Shown one piece after another: positions 40,002-50,151 of a DNA stretch of 64,000 nt (positions are counted from its first letter, which is position 1; each line of letters opens with the position of its first letter). Below the pieces are notes generated by a model, which was not told the origin of the DNA, made no database searches, and was given only the letters and a program-made list of their open reading frames with translations. Position numbers and translations under genes: made by a program. The stretch comes from Betaproteobacteria bacterium (GTDB taxonomy: Bacteria; Pseudomonadota; Gammaproteobacteria; Burkholderiales; JACQAP01). The stretch is taken from assembly GCA_016194905.1 (NCBI GenBank), contig JACQAP010000021.1, positions 1-64,000 of the forward strand. The letters run 5' to 3'.

Positions 40002-41744
40002 ATGACCACTCAGTTTCATGCGAAGTTGGCCGGTATTGCCGCGGTTTTCGCGGTGAGCCTGGCCCCGGCCGGCGCCGGCGCGGCCGGCGTCCCGGAGATC
40101 GAGAACGCGAAGCCCGGCGACTGGCCGAGCTATCACCGTACTTACGATGCGCACCGGTACAGTCCGCTGGATCAGATCAACAAGCGCAACGTCGGCAAGC
40201 TGACCGTCGCCTGGGTTCACCAGGTGGGGGAAATTACGCAGGGCCTGCAGGCCACCCCGCTGGCGGTCGACGGTGTCGTTTACTACTCCGGCTCGTACAA
40301 CCGCGTGTTCGCGGTGGACGGAAAAACCGGCAGCGAAATCTGGCACTACTTCCCCAAGCTGAAGGAAGGTACGGACAGGATTCCGACCGCGCCCTATAAC
40401 CGCGGTGTGTCTCTTGGCAACGGCATGGTGTACGTCGGCACGATGGACGGCCGCGCGATCGCGCTCGATCAGAAGACGGGCAAGTTCATATGGGAAACCC
40501 AATTGGTCGATGCCTTGCAATGTGGATGCCTGTTCACCTCTCCGCCGCTGGTCGTGAAGGACAAGCTGATCTACGGTTCGACCCAGGGCGGCATCCCGGC
40601 CCGCGGCGGCGGCATCTTCGGTCTGGATCAGAAGACCGGCAAACAGCTCTGGTATTTCGACCCGGTACTGGAAGGCGATGAACACTGGGGCACGAACAGC
40701 TTCGGCGAATCGAGCGCCAAGTACGCGGGCGTCGGCGCCTGGCATGTCGGCAGCTATGACCCGGAACTGGATCTGCTCTACTACGGCACGTCCAATCCTT
40801 CTCCATGGTTCGACTGGGTTGCGCCGGGCGACGGCCCGAAAGGCTACTTGCGCAAGAACGGCGAGGGCGCCCGCCCGGGCGACAACCTCTATAGCTCCTC
40901 GGTGCTGGCGCTGCGCCCGGATACCGGCGAACTGGTCTGGTATCACCAGGAGCATCCGCACGACGAATGGGATTACGACTCGACGCTTGGAGAGTTTGTG
41001 CTGGTCAACGAAGGCGGCAAGAAGCTGATGGTCCATCAGGCGAAGAGCGGCTTCGTCTTCGTCTATGACCGTACCAACGGCAAGATTCAGAACGTGTGGT
41101 CCATCAACGAGCACCATACCTCCATGAAGTCGGTGGATCCGAAAACCGGCGAGCTCATAGGGCGAAGCCCGCCGGTGACCGCCGAGAACAACATGTTTTG
41201 TCCTTCCTTTCTCGGCGGCCGCAGCTGGAACCCAGGCTCCTACAACCCGGAAACCAAGGTCTGGTACAACTCGCGCATTGAGATGTGCATGATCGTGAAG
41301 ACGAGGCCGGAGAAGCCCACGGTTGCGCCGGCTCTGGGCTGGTACATCGGCGGCGACATGTCGTTTTCGCATCCGCCGGGAGACAAGACCCACGGCGCGC
41401 TCGATGCATGGGATCCGCTGACCGGCAAGAAGAAGTGGTCGGTGCCCGACAAGTACCCGCGCATCTCCGGCGTGATGTCCACCAAGGGCGGCCTGGTCTT
41501 CAGCGGCGACATGAAAGGCGCGATCTACGCCTATGACGCCGACAACGGCAAGGAGCTGTGGAAGTTCAACATGGGCTCTGCTTCGCGCGGCGGCATCATC
41601 AGCTACATGGCCGGCGGCGAGCAGTACATCGTCGTGCCGAGCGGCATCGGCGGGGGCGTGCCGGCGGTGCTGTCGGCCATCTACCCGGAGATCGCTGAAT
41701 TCCCGACCGGCGCAACGCTGTTCGCGTTCAAGGTTTCCAAGTAA
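40002..41744 (+). CDS. PQQ-dependent dehydrogenase with lanthanide-type WDYD motif
   Basis: The 580 residues include a signal peptide to about AGAAGVPE (residue 28), a propeller with W-motifs, Asn in YYGTSNPSPW, Lys in HQAKSGFVF and the active-site loop EHPHDEWDYDSTLGEF. The Asp two residues after the catalytic Asp is the hallmark of lanthanide-dependent enzymes such as XoxF and PedH. The vicinal Cys-Cys pair is absent at its usual place (RIPTAPYNRGV); a CGC triplet occurs later (ALQCGCLFTS). A cytochrome c gene follows after 66 bp and a GntR regulator with operator precedes. Substrate is probably a primary alcohol or aldehyde; not methanol-specific on this evidence. Confidence 0.87.
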   Translation: MTTQFHAKLAGIAAVFAVSLAPAGAGAAGVPEIENAKPGDWPSYHRTYDAHRYSPLDQINKRNVGKLTVAWVHQVGEITQGLQATPLAVDGVVYYSGSYNRVFAVDGKTGSEIWHYFPKLKEGTDRIPTAPYNRGVSLGNGMVYVGTMDGRAIALDQKTGKFIWETQLVDALQCGCLFTSPPLVVKDKLIYGSTQGGIPARGGGIFGLDQKTGKQLWYFDPVLEGDEHWGTNSFGESSAKYAGVGAWHVGSYDPELDLLYYGTSNPSPWFDWVAPGDGPKGYLRKNGEGARPGDNLYSSSVLALRPDTGELVWYHQEHPHDEWDYDSTLGEFVLVNEGGKKLMVHQAKSGFVFVYDRTNGKIQNVWSINEHHTSMKSVDPKTGELIGRSPPVTAENNMFCPSFLGGRSWNPGSYNPETKVWYNSRIEMCMIVKTRPEKPTVAPALGWYIGGDMSFSHPPGDKTHGALDAWDPLTGKKKWSVPDKYPRISGVMSTKGGLVFSGDMKGAIYAYDADNGKELWKFNMGSASRGGIISYMAGGEQYIVVPSGIGGGVPAVLSAIYPEIAEFPTGATLFAFKVSK

Positions 41745-41810
41745 TAGCGTCAGGGTCGGCGAGGGGCCAATGTCCCTCGCCGGATCGGCGCAATATCAGT
41801 GCATCACGAT

Positions 41811-42221
41811 ATGAAAAAGATTCTTTTTGCCCTGCTTGTTTTGTTTTTTCCGGTTGCAATGCTCGTCGCCGCGGAAAGCGATCCGGACGTTCCGCCGCCG
41901 GACAAGGCGGCCGGCGTGGATCTGCGCGATTCCGAAGTCGTTCAGAAGGGGATGAACATTCTGTCCAGTATCTGCGGCGGCTATTGCCACGGCACCGAAG
42001 GCAGAGGATTCAAGGCGCCGTCCCTGCGCAACCGCACGGACCTGAACGTCGATTCATTACGCACGATAATCCTGAACGGCCGCAAACGCGCAGGAAAGTT
42101 GATGCCTCCATGGAACGGGGTCCTGTCCGAGCAGGAGGTCTGGACCGTCATTGCCGCGATCGTGTCCCTGCGGCATGTCGAATCCGACGCCGGCGCCGAT
42201 GGAAAGTCAGGCGCGCATTAG
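41811..42221 (+). CDS. periplasmic c-type cytochrome with CX3CH haem motif
   Basis: The 136 residues include a signal peptide (to about LVAAESD, residue 22) and a class I cytochrome domain. The haem motif is SICGGYCHG (about residues 55-62): Cys-Gly-Gly-Tyr-Cys-His, three residues between the cysteines instead of two. The axial Met is likely in GKLMPPWNGVLSEQE (about 98). The reading of this codon run is unambiguous in the DNA. It is the obvious electron acceptor of the preceding PQQ dehydrogenase, equivalent to XoxG or MxaG. A rho-independent terminator follows. Confidence 0.85.
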   Translation: MKKILFALLVLFFPVAMLVAAESDPDVPPPDKAAGVDLRDSEVVQKGMNILSSICGGYCHGTEGRGFKAPSLRNRTDLNVDSLRTIILNGRKRAGKLMPPWNGVLSEQEVWTVIAAIVSLRHVESDAGADGKSGAH

Positions 42222-42249
42222 ATAACGGGCAGGCTGTTTACCAATGAAT

Positions 42250-42275
42250 GCCGGGCACCCAGCCCGGCTTTTTTT
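42250..42275 (+). terminator. rho-independent terminator after the cytochrome gene
   Basis: GCCGGG, a short loop and CCCGGC form a stem at 42250-42268, followed by seven T. It lies 29 bp after the cytochrome stop and closes the PQQ dehydrogenase/cytochrome unit. Confidence 0.85.
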
Positions 42276-42320
42276 GCCTCGCGGTCGCCGTCGTTACTGC
42301 GTTCACGATATCGGCCATAA

Positions 42321-42500
42321 CCGGGTCAGACCAGCGCATTACGTTTTTGAACTTGGAACCTATACACTGCGCGGCGGGAAGCGAGCGGACGTTACGCGCC
42401 TGATTTCGACGCCAAAATTGATACTCCAAGGCTGGATAACTCAATTCCGTGGCAGGAAAACCTAGAAGCCGTCGAGACTTAGCGTGGTCCGACCCGCGGT
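42321..42500. repeat. possible inverted-arm element in the cytochrome/HD gap
   Basis: CCGGGTCAGACCAGCGC at 42321-42337 and AGCGTGGTCCGACCCGCGG at 42481-42499 are imperfect inverted copies. The GGTCGGACCAC-like core also opens the 143 bp repeats at 23503 and 24207. No gene is visible in this 400 bp gap apart from the terminator. Confidence 0.3.
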
Positions 42501-42670
42501 TCCCTGCCCGCACAAGGGCTTGATGCAACGCCGCAAGAACGCGGAGCATTCCTGAGCTTAGCGCTGTCTTTTCGAGGCTAAAATGCGTGCTGTATGCTGG
42601 CCGAAAGGCACGACTGCATGGATGACGTGGAAAAATGGACCAACGCCGATCTCAGGAGAAAGAACACCGG

Positions 42671-43612
42671 ATGGAACGTCGGAACGACTACGACGTAACG
42701 AACCTCGTCAATACCACCGACCCGGCGGCGGTCAATCGCGAAGTCAATCGCATTTTTGCCGAACTCTATCCGGCGGCGTCGACCCACGTTCTGAACCGCG
42801 CATTCAAGGATCTCGCCCGCCTGCACCACGGTAAGTACCCTGGCTACCGGGCCTGCGACACCACTTACCACAACCTGCAGCACACGCTCGACGTAACCTT
42901 GGCGATGGCTCGATTGATGGACGGCTACGAACGTTCGCCCGAACGCGCCGACGCGCTCGGTGCCAGGCTGTTCGGTCTGGGTACCGTCACGGCCTTGTTT
43001 CACGATATCGGTTACCTGCGTCGCGAAACCGACACCCGGCACAAGAACGGCGCGGAATACACCCTCAAGCATGTGGGCCGCGGCGCCAGGTTTCTGGAGG
43101 GTTACCTTGGCAAGTTGGGCATGGCAAAGCTGGCCAATGTCGCCGCGCGGATCGTCCACTTCACCGGCTATGAGCGATCGATCAACACGATCCGGCTGCC
43201 CAATCCCATCTTCCGCATGGTGGGCAATCTGCTGGGCACAGCGGACATCATCGCCCAGATGTCGGACCGCTGTTATCTGGAGAAATGTCGCGACCGTCTG
43301 TTCCCGGAGTTCGTTGAAGGCGGGCTGGCGGCCCGAGACGAGACCGACCACCGGGCCGGGGTGCAATTCAAATCGGCGGAAGAGCTGGTGGTGAAGACGC
43401 CAGGCTTCTACAGTACAGCCATGGATCGGCTCAACAATCAGCTTGGCGGCGTTTATCGCTTTGCGGAGACGCACTTCAAAGGCAGGAACCTTTACATTGA
43501 GACGATCGAAAGGAACATCCGGTTCGCAACCGAAATTGGCAAGCTGCGTGACTTTTCCCTGCTGCGTCGTTTGCCACCTCCTCCTGGCGCAGCCGAACCC
43601 GACGTTGCCTGA
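42671..43612 (+). CDS. HD-domain phosphohydrolase-like protein
   Basis: From ATG 42671 (AGGAGA upstream) the product has 313 residues. The HD metal motif is split as YHNLQHTLDVTLAMARLM (about 70-88) and TALFHDIGYLRRETD (about 115-130), with further His/Asp in RIVHFTGYER (about 175) and GTADIIAQMSD (about 204). This is the layout of HD/PDEase domains, which act on cyclic nucleotides or other phosphoesters. No sensor domain is attached. An ATG at 42635 is an alternative start. It stands alone; substrate unknown, though cyclic-di-nucleotide turnover would suit the adjacent GGDEF/EAL gene (speculative). Confidence 0.75.
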   Translation: MERRNDYDVTNLVNTTDPAAVNREVNRIFAELYPAASTHVLNRAFKDLARLHHGKYPGYRACDTTYHNLQHTLDVTLAMARLMDGYERSPERADALGARLFGLGTVTALFHDIGYLRRETDTRHKNGAEYTLKHVGRGARFLEGYLGKLGMAKLANVAARIVHFTGYERSINTIRLPNPIFRMVGNLLGTADIIAQMSDRCYLEKCRDRLFPEFVEGGLAARDETDHRAGVQFKSAEELVVKTPGFYSTAMDRLNNQLGGVYRFAETHFKGRNLYIETIERNIRFATEIGKLRDFSLLRRLPPPPGAAEPDVA

Positions 43613-43699
43613 GTACTGAGTCTTCGCCGGGAGGCTCATGCAGTCGTCGTCAATTTGCGTGGACAAGGCCATCGAGGCAGAAAAGTCGCGCGGGGACAA

Positions 43700-44950
43700 A
43701 TGATGCTTTCCAGGTTGGGACGGTTGGCGGCGAGTGCGATTCTCGCTGTTCAACTGGGCGGGGCGGTTGCGGCGGACACGATCAAACTCGCCGTGCTGGG
43801 GCCGATGAGCGGTCCGTTCGCGCTACAGGGCGAGGAGCGGCTGAAAATATTCCAGGCGAGTGCCGACATCGTCAATGCCCGGGGCGGCGTGCTTGGCGGG
43901 AAGAAAATCGAGATCGTCGGCTTCGACAACAAGTCGAACCCGCAGGAGTCCCTGATCGTCCTCAAGCAGGCGATCGACCAGGACATTCGTTTCATCGCCT
44001 CGTCCGCGTCGAATGTCGCGCACGCAATCAGCGACGCGCTGGTCAAGCACAATGCCCGCAATCCGGATCAACCGGTCCTGTTCTTCGATTTCAATGCGCT
44101 CGATCCCGCATTGACCGAATCCAAGTGCAATTTCTGGCACTTCCGCTTCGAAGTGCATTCGGACACCCAGGTCAACGTGCTCACCGACTACATGATCAAG
44201 CAGCCTTCGATCCGGAAGGTTTATCTGATCAACCAGGACTATGCCTTCGGACAGGCGGTGAGCAAGGCGGCGAAGGAAATGCTGGCGGCGAAGCGCCCGG
44301 ACATCCAGATCGTTGGCGACGATTTCGTCGCCCTCGGCAAAGTCAAAGACTTCGCCCCTTACATCGCCAAGATCCACGCAGCGGGGGCCGACAGCGTTCT
44401 GACCGGAAACTGGGGAAACGACCTGTCATTGCTCGTCAAGGCAGGCAACGAGGCGGGATTGAAGGCGACTTTCTACGCCATCCTCGCCGGCTATCCCGGC
44501 ACCTGGGCGGCGATCGGCGCCGCCGGGGCGGATCGCGTGAAGACACTGGACGCATGGCATATCAACGCTGCCGATATGGTCTGGCAGAAGACGTTGCTCG
44601 AATACAAGACCAAATACAACACGGTCTCGAATGTTGCCTACCTCCCGGCATTTCGTGTTGTCGAGATGCTTGCCGGTGCGCTGGATAAGGCAGGCACGGG
44701 TAATCCGATCAAGGTTGCATACGCCCTCGAAGGATTGAAGTACGCGGGACCCAGTGGGACTTCATTCATGCGAACCGAAGATCATCAGATGATCGCGCCG
44801 CTATTCATTCTGAGTCTCGTCAAAGCCGGGCAGCCTGGCGTCAGGTATGACGAAGAAAAGACCGGCTACGGCTGGAAGACCGAAGCCTTCATCGAAGCGA
44901 AGGATACTGTCCCGCCGGTGAAATGCCGGATGGAGCGACCGCCGATTTGA
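43700..44950 (+). CDS. periplasmic substrate-binding protein of branched-chain amino acid ABC type (orphan paralogue)
   Basis: ATG 43700 starts 416 residues with a signal peptide (to about GAVAADT, residue 26). Landmarks are the same as in the protein at 18231-19538: GPMSGPFALQGEERLKI, QESLIVLKQAIDQDI, VYLINQDYAFGQAV, ADSVLTGNWGNDLSLLVKAG, and the ending KCRMERPPI versus KCKMERPPM. The two are clearly paralogues and both lack permease and ATPase genes nearby. The longer upstream frame lacks a signal peptide start. Ligand unknown; proximity to PQQ dehydrogenases suggests an alcohol, acid or amide related to that pathway. Confidence 0.85.
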   Translation: MMLSRLGRLAASAILAVQLGGAVAADTIKLAVLGPMSGPFALQGEERLKIFQASADIVNARGGVLGGKKIEIVGFDNKSNPQESLIVLKQAIDQDIRFIASSASNVAHAISDALVKHNARNPDQPVLFFDFNALDPALTESKCNFWHFRFEVHSDTQVNVLTDYMIKQPSIRKVYLINQDYAFGQAVSKAAKEMLAAKRPDIQIVGDDFVALGKVKDFAPYIAKIHAAGADSVLTGNWGNDLSLLVKAGNEAGLKATFYAILAGYPGTWAAIGAAGADRVKTLDAWHINAADMVWQKTLLEYKTKYNTVSNVAYLPAFRVVEMLAGALDKAGTGNPIKVAYALEGLKYAGPSGTSFMRTEDHQMIAPLFILSLVKAGQPGVRYDEEKTGYGWKTEAFIEAKDTVPPVKCRMERPPI

Positions 44951-44998
44951 GCGATTCACTCGGCTTCTACCTCCTCACAATGACTGAGACTGGGCGTT

Positions 44999-45023
44999 CG
45001 GGGACATAGGTAACAAGGAAGTC
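44999..45023 (+). mobile_element. insertion-sequence terminus (left end), remainder lost
   Basis: CGGGGACATAGGTAACAA, then GGAAGTCC, matches the reverse complement of the IS end at 108-134 with few differences. Transposase coding sequence would be expected to the right, but the next recognisable gene is the GGDEF/EAL protein at 45295. The 270 bp between hold only short unconvincing frames, so this is an IS relic. Confidence 0.45.
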
Positions 45024-45294
45024 CAAGGTGACTTCGCTCATGGGATCGCGTCGGTCGCCACCGCCGCTTTCGCATTCGCGCGGGATGTGCCTATCGAGTG
45101 TCGGTGTTGCGGCGCATGAATTCGGGAGTCCCATCATGGCGAGGAACCAAGTGCTAGCATGGGTAGGTCGGAGGGATTTATCGGGGGGTGCGCGGCATGG
45201 CTATCTCCATTCGCACGAAGGACGAGAAGCGGGGTAAGCCGCTGAGCTGTTGCGTAGCACGTGATGCGCCAGTGGTCTTGTGTAGTCGCAGGCG

Positions 45295-48200
45295 ATGCTG
45301 ACAGGACAAAAAGAAGTGCTAGAAATGATTGCGTCCGGAGCCCTGCTCTCTGAGACGTTGGACGCGATTACGCAGTTTGTAGAGAATCAATTCCCCGAGA
45401 TTCTGTGTTCGATCCTGCTTATCGACGAATCCGGCAAGCGGCTCCTGCGCGGAGCCACTTCAAGGTTGCCTGAGGAATACAGCGCGGCGATCGACGGCGT
45501 TGCCATTGGACCCGGCGTGGGCTCCTGCGGGGCAGCGGCTTACCGAAAAGAGCTGGTGATCGTCGGAGATATCGGTAGTGATCCGTTATGGGCGGATTTC
45601 CGCGATCTGGCGTTGCGCAACAATCTGAGAGCCTGCTGGTCGCATCCGGTCGTTTCCCCCGGCGGGCAGGTGCTGGGCACGCTGGCCATGTATTACCGCG
45701 AGCCGCGCGAGCCGAATGCGCGCGAACTGGATACGATCAAAGCGGCCGCATCGCTTGCCGGTATCGCGATCGAGCGCACGGAGAGTCAGGAAGCACTGCT
45801 CCGCAATATCGAACGATTTCAAACCGTCGCCCGGGCGACGAACGACGCCGTCTGGGATTGGGATCTCGTCACCAACGACGTCTGGTGGAACGAGGGATAT
45901 CAGACGCTGTTCGGTTATCCGCATGAACATATCAAACCGGGAATCGATTCCTGGTACGACCCGATTCATCCGGACGACCGCGAGCGCGTTCTCGAAGGCA
46001 TTCATGCACTGATCGATTCTGGCGCGCAGGCGTGGACCGACGAATATCGTTTTCGCCGCGGCGACGGAACCTACGCGTACGTTCACGATCGCGGATTCGT
46101 GATTCACGACAAGGACGGGAAGGCCGTTCGGATGATCGGCGCGATGCAGGACGTTACCGGACGCAAGGAGGCGGAAGTTGCATTGCGGGAGGCCGAAGAC
46201 CGCTATCGCCGCCTGGTCGAACTCTCGCCGGAGCCGGTTTTCGTGCATCAGGATTTGAAATACGTGTATGTCAATCGCGCTTGTGTTGCGCTTCTCGGGG
46301 CGACGCGTCCGGAGGAGCTGCTGGGGCGCTCGGTCATGGACTTCGTCCATCCTGATTTCCGGGAGGCCGTCCGGGAGCGCGTTCGCCTCCAGATCGAGGA
46401 GGGCAGGACGCCGCCCGTGGTGGAACATGTCTATGTGCGGCTGGATGGTTCCACGGTCGAAGTGGAAGTGTCTTCTGCGCCGTTCATGTTCCGTGGAAAA
46501 CCCGCCGTCCAGGTCATCGCGCGTGACATCACCGGGCGCAAGCGCGCCGAGCTTTCGCTGGCAGAGATGCAGGCGCGCTATCGGCAACTGGTGGAATTGT
46601 CCCCGGACGCAATCCATATTCATCAGGACGGCAAGTTCGTGTTCGTCAACAGCGCCTGCCTTCGGCTGTTCGGCGCCACGTCGCCGGATCAGCTGATCGG
46701 GCGTCCGTTGCTCGAAATTATTCACCCTGACCACCGCGAGACGGTTCGGGAGCGCATGCGCATCCAGTACGAAGAGGGGAAGTTGATACCGGGTATGGAG
46801 CAGAAGGTGCTTCGCCTGGATGGTTCGACGGTGGATGTCGAAATCAAATCCGCGCCGTTCATCGTCGACGGTCGACCCGCCATCCAGACCGTCGTGCGCG
46901 ACATCACCGAACGCAAGCGCGCCGAAGAAGCGCTGCGCCAGTTTCGTGCGGCGATGGACATTTCACCGGATCTGATATTTCTCATCGACCGCGCCAGCAT
47001 GCGGTTTGTCGACGTCAACACTACCACCTGCAGATTGCTGGGCTATAGCCGCGAGGAGTTGCTGGCGCTCGGACCGCATGACATCGCTCCCGTGTCGCGC
47101 GAGGAACTTGCCCGGCTCTACGACAGGGTAATCGCGGGTGATACCGGCGTGGCGGCGCTCGAGATGAACCACCGCCGCAAGGACGGATCGCTACTGCCTG
47201 TCGAATTGTTCCGTCGTGCGGTGCCTTCCCGCGAGGGACATATCATCGTGGTAATCGCACGCGATATTACCGAACGCCAACTGGTGGAAGCGGAGCTGCG
47301 GAACAGCCACGAACGCTTTCGGCAGATTGCGGAAAATATCAGGGAAGTATTCTGGATCACCGATCCTGCCAAGCATACGATGCTCTACATCAGCCCTGCA
47401 TATGAGGAAATCTGGGGGCGCAGTCGCGAAAGCCTGTATGCGGCGCCATGGACATGGCTGGACGCAATTCATGCCGATGATCGCGACAGGATCTTGCAAG
47501 CCATCGAGCTAAGGCAATTGCAGGGACAATATGACGAAGAGTATCGCGTTGTGCGTCCCGATGGCTCGATCCGTTGGGTGCACGACAAGGCATTCCTCGT
47601 TGCCGACGAAACGGGTGCGGTGTATCGCGTCGTGGGAGTGGCCGACGACATAACCGAACGAAAGCAAGGCGAGGAGCAGGGTCGCAAGGCAGCCGAACAA
47701 ACGCAACGCATCCTTTCGAGCATTACCGATGCTTTCTTCGCCGTGGACGACCAATGGCGATTTACCTTTCTGAACGCCACCGCGGAACGGCTGCTGCGCA
47801 GGGACAAGGCGGCACTGCTCGGGCGCAATGTGTGGGAGGAATTTCCGGAGGCGGTTAATTCAGCTTTCCAGGTAAATTACCAGAAAGCCGTAACCGAGCA
47901 GGTTCCCGTCGAATTCGAGGAATTCTATCCGCCGCTGGAAACCTGGTTCGAAGTGCACGCCTATCCATACGAAAGCGGGCTATCGGTTTACTTTCGGGAT
48001 GTCACTGAGCGCAAACGCTCTGAAGAGCGGCTTTCCTACCTGGCACAGTACGACCCTCTCACGGGACTTCCCAACCGTACGCTTTTCCGCGACCGGCTGA
48101 ATCTGGCAATGGCGCGTGCAAAGCGGGAAGAATATCTTGTTGCGGTCATGTTCCTGGACGTCGATCGGTTCAAGGATATCAACGATACCCTGGGACACTT

Positions 48201-49335
48201 GGTTGGGGACGGCATCCTGCAAGGCGTGGCGAGCAGGCTCAAGGAAAACCTGCGAGGTGTCGACACCATATCCAGATTCGGGGGCGATGAATTCACGATT
48301 ATTATCGAAAACATCTTGAACGTAGACCAGGTCACCGCTGTTGCCGACAAGCTTCTGAATGTATTTTCACAACCGATGGCCGCCGGCGGGCACGAAGTTT
48401 ATGTCACCACGAGTATCGGCATTGCAGTCTGCCCTCGGGGTCTGGAGGACGTCGATGAACTTCTCAAGAGCGCGGATATCGCGATGTACCACGCGAAACA
48501 GGAGGGCCGCAACAATTACCAGTTCTATTCCGCAGACATCCATGGGAAGTCGCCGGAACAACTGAGCCTGGAGAGCAAGCTGCGGCGTGCGATGGAGCGG
48601 CACGAGTTCGTTCTGATGTATCAGCCGCAAGTAAATATAAAAACCGGCCGGATTGTCGCGGTCGAAGCCCTGATCCGGTGGCAAAGTCCGGAATTGGGGC
48701 TGGTTGCGCCCAATCGCTTCATTCCTCTGGCGGAGGAAACCGGGCTGATCGTTCCGATCGGGGAATGGGTGCTGCAGACTGCGTGCGCACAGAATAAGGC
48801 CTGGCAGGAAGCAGGACTTGCACCGATTGTGGTCTCCGTGAACTTGTCTCCTCGCCAGTTCAGGCAAAAGAACCTGCTGGACACCATCGTCGGGCTGATT
48901 CGGGACTCTCGTCTTGAATCGCGCTTTCTCGAACTCGAGATCACCGAAAGCACGGTCATGCATAGGGCGGAGGAAATAATAGTCACCCTATCGCGGCTGG
49001 ACGACATAGGCGTTCGATTGTCCATCGACGATTTCGGCACCGGGTACTCCAGCCTCAGTTACCTGAAGCGCTTTCCGGTGCATAAACTTAAGATCGACCA
49101 GTCCTTCGTCCGTGACATCACGACCGACCGGGACGACGCGGCCATTGTCAGCGCTGTGGTTGCGATGGCGCGCAGCCTTGAACTGCTCGTCGTTGCGGAG
49201 GGGGTGGAAACCCGGGAACAGCTGGCCTTCCTGGAAAAGCTCGACTGCGACGAATACCAGGGATACTTCTTCAGTAAACCCGTACCTGCCGATGAATTGG
49301 CAAAAATGCTTGCGCAAGATGCCGCAATAAAATAA
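45295..49335 (+). CDS. GAF/multi-PAS diguanylate cyclase and phosphodiesterase (GGDEF-EAL)
   Basis: The 1346 residues comprise an N-terminal GAF domain (about 1-165; [13 protein letters not shown]) and six PAS/PAC units (starting about 174, 303, 427, 549, 675 and 804; the second and third are near duplicates, [17 protein letters not shown] and [17 protein letters not shown]). GGDEF (about 912-1075; [11 protein letters not shown], active-site motif intact) and EAL (about 1090-1340; [18 protein letters not shown] and IDQSFVRDI) follow. No membrane segment, so a cytosolic sensor that makes and/or degrades cyclic di-GMP. The start region has no strong ribosome-binding site; ATG 45295 is the first codon before the GAF homology. 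Confidence 0.92.
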   Translation: MLTGQKEVLEMIASGALLSETLDAITQFVENQFPEILCSILLIDESGKRLLRGATSRLPEEYSAAIDGVAIGPGVGSCGAAAYRKELVIVGDIGSDPLWADFRDLALRNNLRACWSHPVVSPGGQVLGTLAMYYREPREPNARELDTIKAAASLAGIAIERTESQEALLRNIERFQTVARATNDAVWDWDLVTNDVWWNEGYQTLFGYPHEHIKPGIDSWYDPIHPDDRERVLEGIHALIDSGAQAWTDEYRFRRGDGTYAYVHDRGFVIHDKDGKAVRMIGAMQDVTGRKEAEVALREAEDRYRRLVELSPEPVFVHQDLKYVYVNRACVALLGATRPEELLGRSVMDFVHPDFREAVRERVRLQIEEGRTPPVVEHVYVRLDGSTVEVEVSSAPFMFRGKPAVQVIARDITGRKRAELSLAEMQARYRQLVELSPDAIHIHQDGKFVFVNSACLRLFGATSPDQLIGRPLLEIIHPDHRETVRERMRIQYEEGKLIPGMEQKVLRLDGSTVDVEIKSAPFIVDGRPAIQTVVRDITERKRAEEALRQFRAAMDISPDLIFLIDRASMRFVDVNTTTCRLLGYSREELLALGPHDIAPVSREELARLYDRVIAGDTGVAALEMNHRRKDGSLLPVELFRRAVPSREGHIIVVIARDITERQLVEAELRNSHERFRQIAENIREVFWITDPAKHTMLYISPAYEEIWGRSRESLYAAPWTWLDAIHADDRDRILQAIELRQLQGQYDEEYRVVRPDGSIRWVHDKAFLVADETGAVYRVVGVADDITERKQGEEQGRKAAEQTQRILSSITDAFFAVDDQWRFTFLNATAERLLRRDKAALLGRNVWEEFPEAVNSAFQVNYQKAVTEQVPVEFEEFYPPLETWFEVHAYPYESGLSVYFRDVTERKRSEERLSYLAQYDPLTGLPNRTLFRDRLNLAMARAKREEYLVAVMFLDVDRFKDINDTLGHLVGDGILQGVASRLKENLRGVDTISRFGGDEFTIIIENILNVDQVTAVADKLLNVFSQPMAAGGHEVYVTTSIGIAVCPRGLEDVDELLKSADIAMYHAKQEGRNNYQFYSADIHGKSPEQLSLESKLRRAMERHEFVLMYQPQVNIKTGRIVAVEALIRWQSPELGLVAPNRFIPLAEETGLIVPIGEWVLQTACAQNKAWQEAGLAPIVVSVNLSPRQFRQKNLLDTIVGLIRDSRLESRFLELEITESTVMHRAEEIIVTLSRLDDIGVRLSIDDFGTGYSSLSYLKRFPVHKLKIDQSFVRDITTDRDDAAIVSAVVAMARSLELLVVAEGVETREQLAFLEKLDCDEYQGYFFSKPVPADELAKMLAQDAAIK

Positions 49336-49337
49336 GT

Positions 49338-49372
49338 AAAGGCCGAACCTGAAGGAAAGAGTCCGGCCTTTT
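49338..49372. terminator. bidirectional terminator between convergent genes
   Basis: AAAGGCCG and CGGCCTTTT form a stem at 49338-49372 with a ~17-base loop, A-rich on the left and T-rich on the right, so it can end transcription from both the GGDEF/EAL gene and the convergent ydfG operon. Confidence 0.75.
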
Positions 49373-49392
49373 CACTTCCGGCGCAAGAAGCC

Positions 49393-50151
49393 TTACGCCG
49401 CAGCGCCTCGATCGACCTGAAACGGCCCGAAGGACTGGCTGACCGGCATCAATTCCAGGCGATTGATGTTCATGTGCGGCGGAAGGGTCGCGACCCAGAA
49501 CAGCGTTTCCGCGATGTCTTCCGACTTCATCGGATTCGCGCCTTTGTAGACATTGTCCGAGGCGGCCTGGTTTCCGCTGGTGCGCACCAGCGTGAACTCG
49601 GTTTCGGCCATGCCCGGTTCGATGGAAGTCACGCGCACACCCGTTCCGTGCAGATCCGAGCGCAACCCCAGCGAAAACTGCTTCACGAACGCCTTGGTAC
49701 CACCGTACACGTTGCCGCCCGAATAAGGGTAAGTGGCCGCGACCGAACTGATGTTGATGATCGCACCTTTTTGCGCGATCAGGATCGGCAGCAAGCGGTG
49801 CGTGATCGTGACCAGGCCGGTGACGTTGGTCTCGATCATCTGGTTCCACTGTTCGAGGCTGGCTTTTTGCGCCGGCGCGGTACCGAGTGCCAATCCTGCG
49901 TTATTGATCAACAGATCGATGTTCCGGAACGATTCGGGCAGGGCTGCCAGCGCTGCTTCGATAGCATCCGGTTTGCGCATGTCGAAAGACGCGGTGAATA
50001 CTTTCTCTTTGCCGAATTCGTCGATCAGCTTCTGCAGCCGGTCGGCGCGGCGGCCCGTCGCCACGACACGCCAGCCCGCATTCGCGAAACGCCGCACGGC
50101 GGCGGCCCCGAATCCGGCGGTCGCGCCGGTGATCATTGCGGTCTTTGTCAT
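49393..50151 (-). CDS. ydfG: NADP-dependent 3-hydroxy acid dehydrogenase, YdfG type (SDR)
   Basis: ATG 50151 gives 252 residues of the classical short-chain dehydrogenase fold. The cofactor loop is AMITGATAGFGAAA (about 5-18), NADP-preferring Arg pair ATGRRADRL, then LLINNAGLALG, catalytic Ser in INISSVAATYPY and YxxxK in VYGGTKAF (about 152-159). The ending ELMPVSQSFGPFQVDR is typical of YdfG, which oxidises serine, threonine and 3-hydroxy acids or reduces malonic semialdehyde. The start overlaps the glcF stop, so it is the last gene of the glycolate operon, perhaps handling serine- or tartronate-type 3-hydroxy acids. Confidence 0.85.
   Translation of the reverse strand: MTKTAMITGATAGFGAAAVRRFANAGWRVVATGRRADRLQKLIDEFGKEKVFTASFDMRKPDAIEAALAALPESFRNIDLLINNAGLALGTAPAQKASLEQWNQMIETNVTGLVTITHRLLPILIAQKGAIINISSVAATYPYSGGNVYGGTKAFVKQFSLGLRSDLHGTGVRVTSIEPGMAETEFTLVRTSGNQAASDNVYKGANPMKSEDIAETLFWVATLPPHMNINRLELMPVSQSFGPFQVDRGAAA

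Noticed and set aside
45028-45237. 69-codon frame after the IS-like terminus
   Set aside because: Pro/Ser/Arg-rich composition and no ribosome-binding site or domain; could be a transposase fragment but no motif supports it.
45197-45301. 34-codon frame (MAISIRTKDEKRGKPLS...) overlapping the start of the GGDEF/EAL gene
   Set aside because: A G-rich stretch precedes it, but there is no homology, it lies in an IS relic zone, and nothing shows it is translated; at most a leader.
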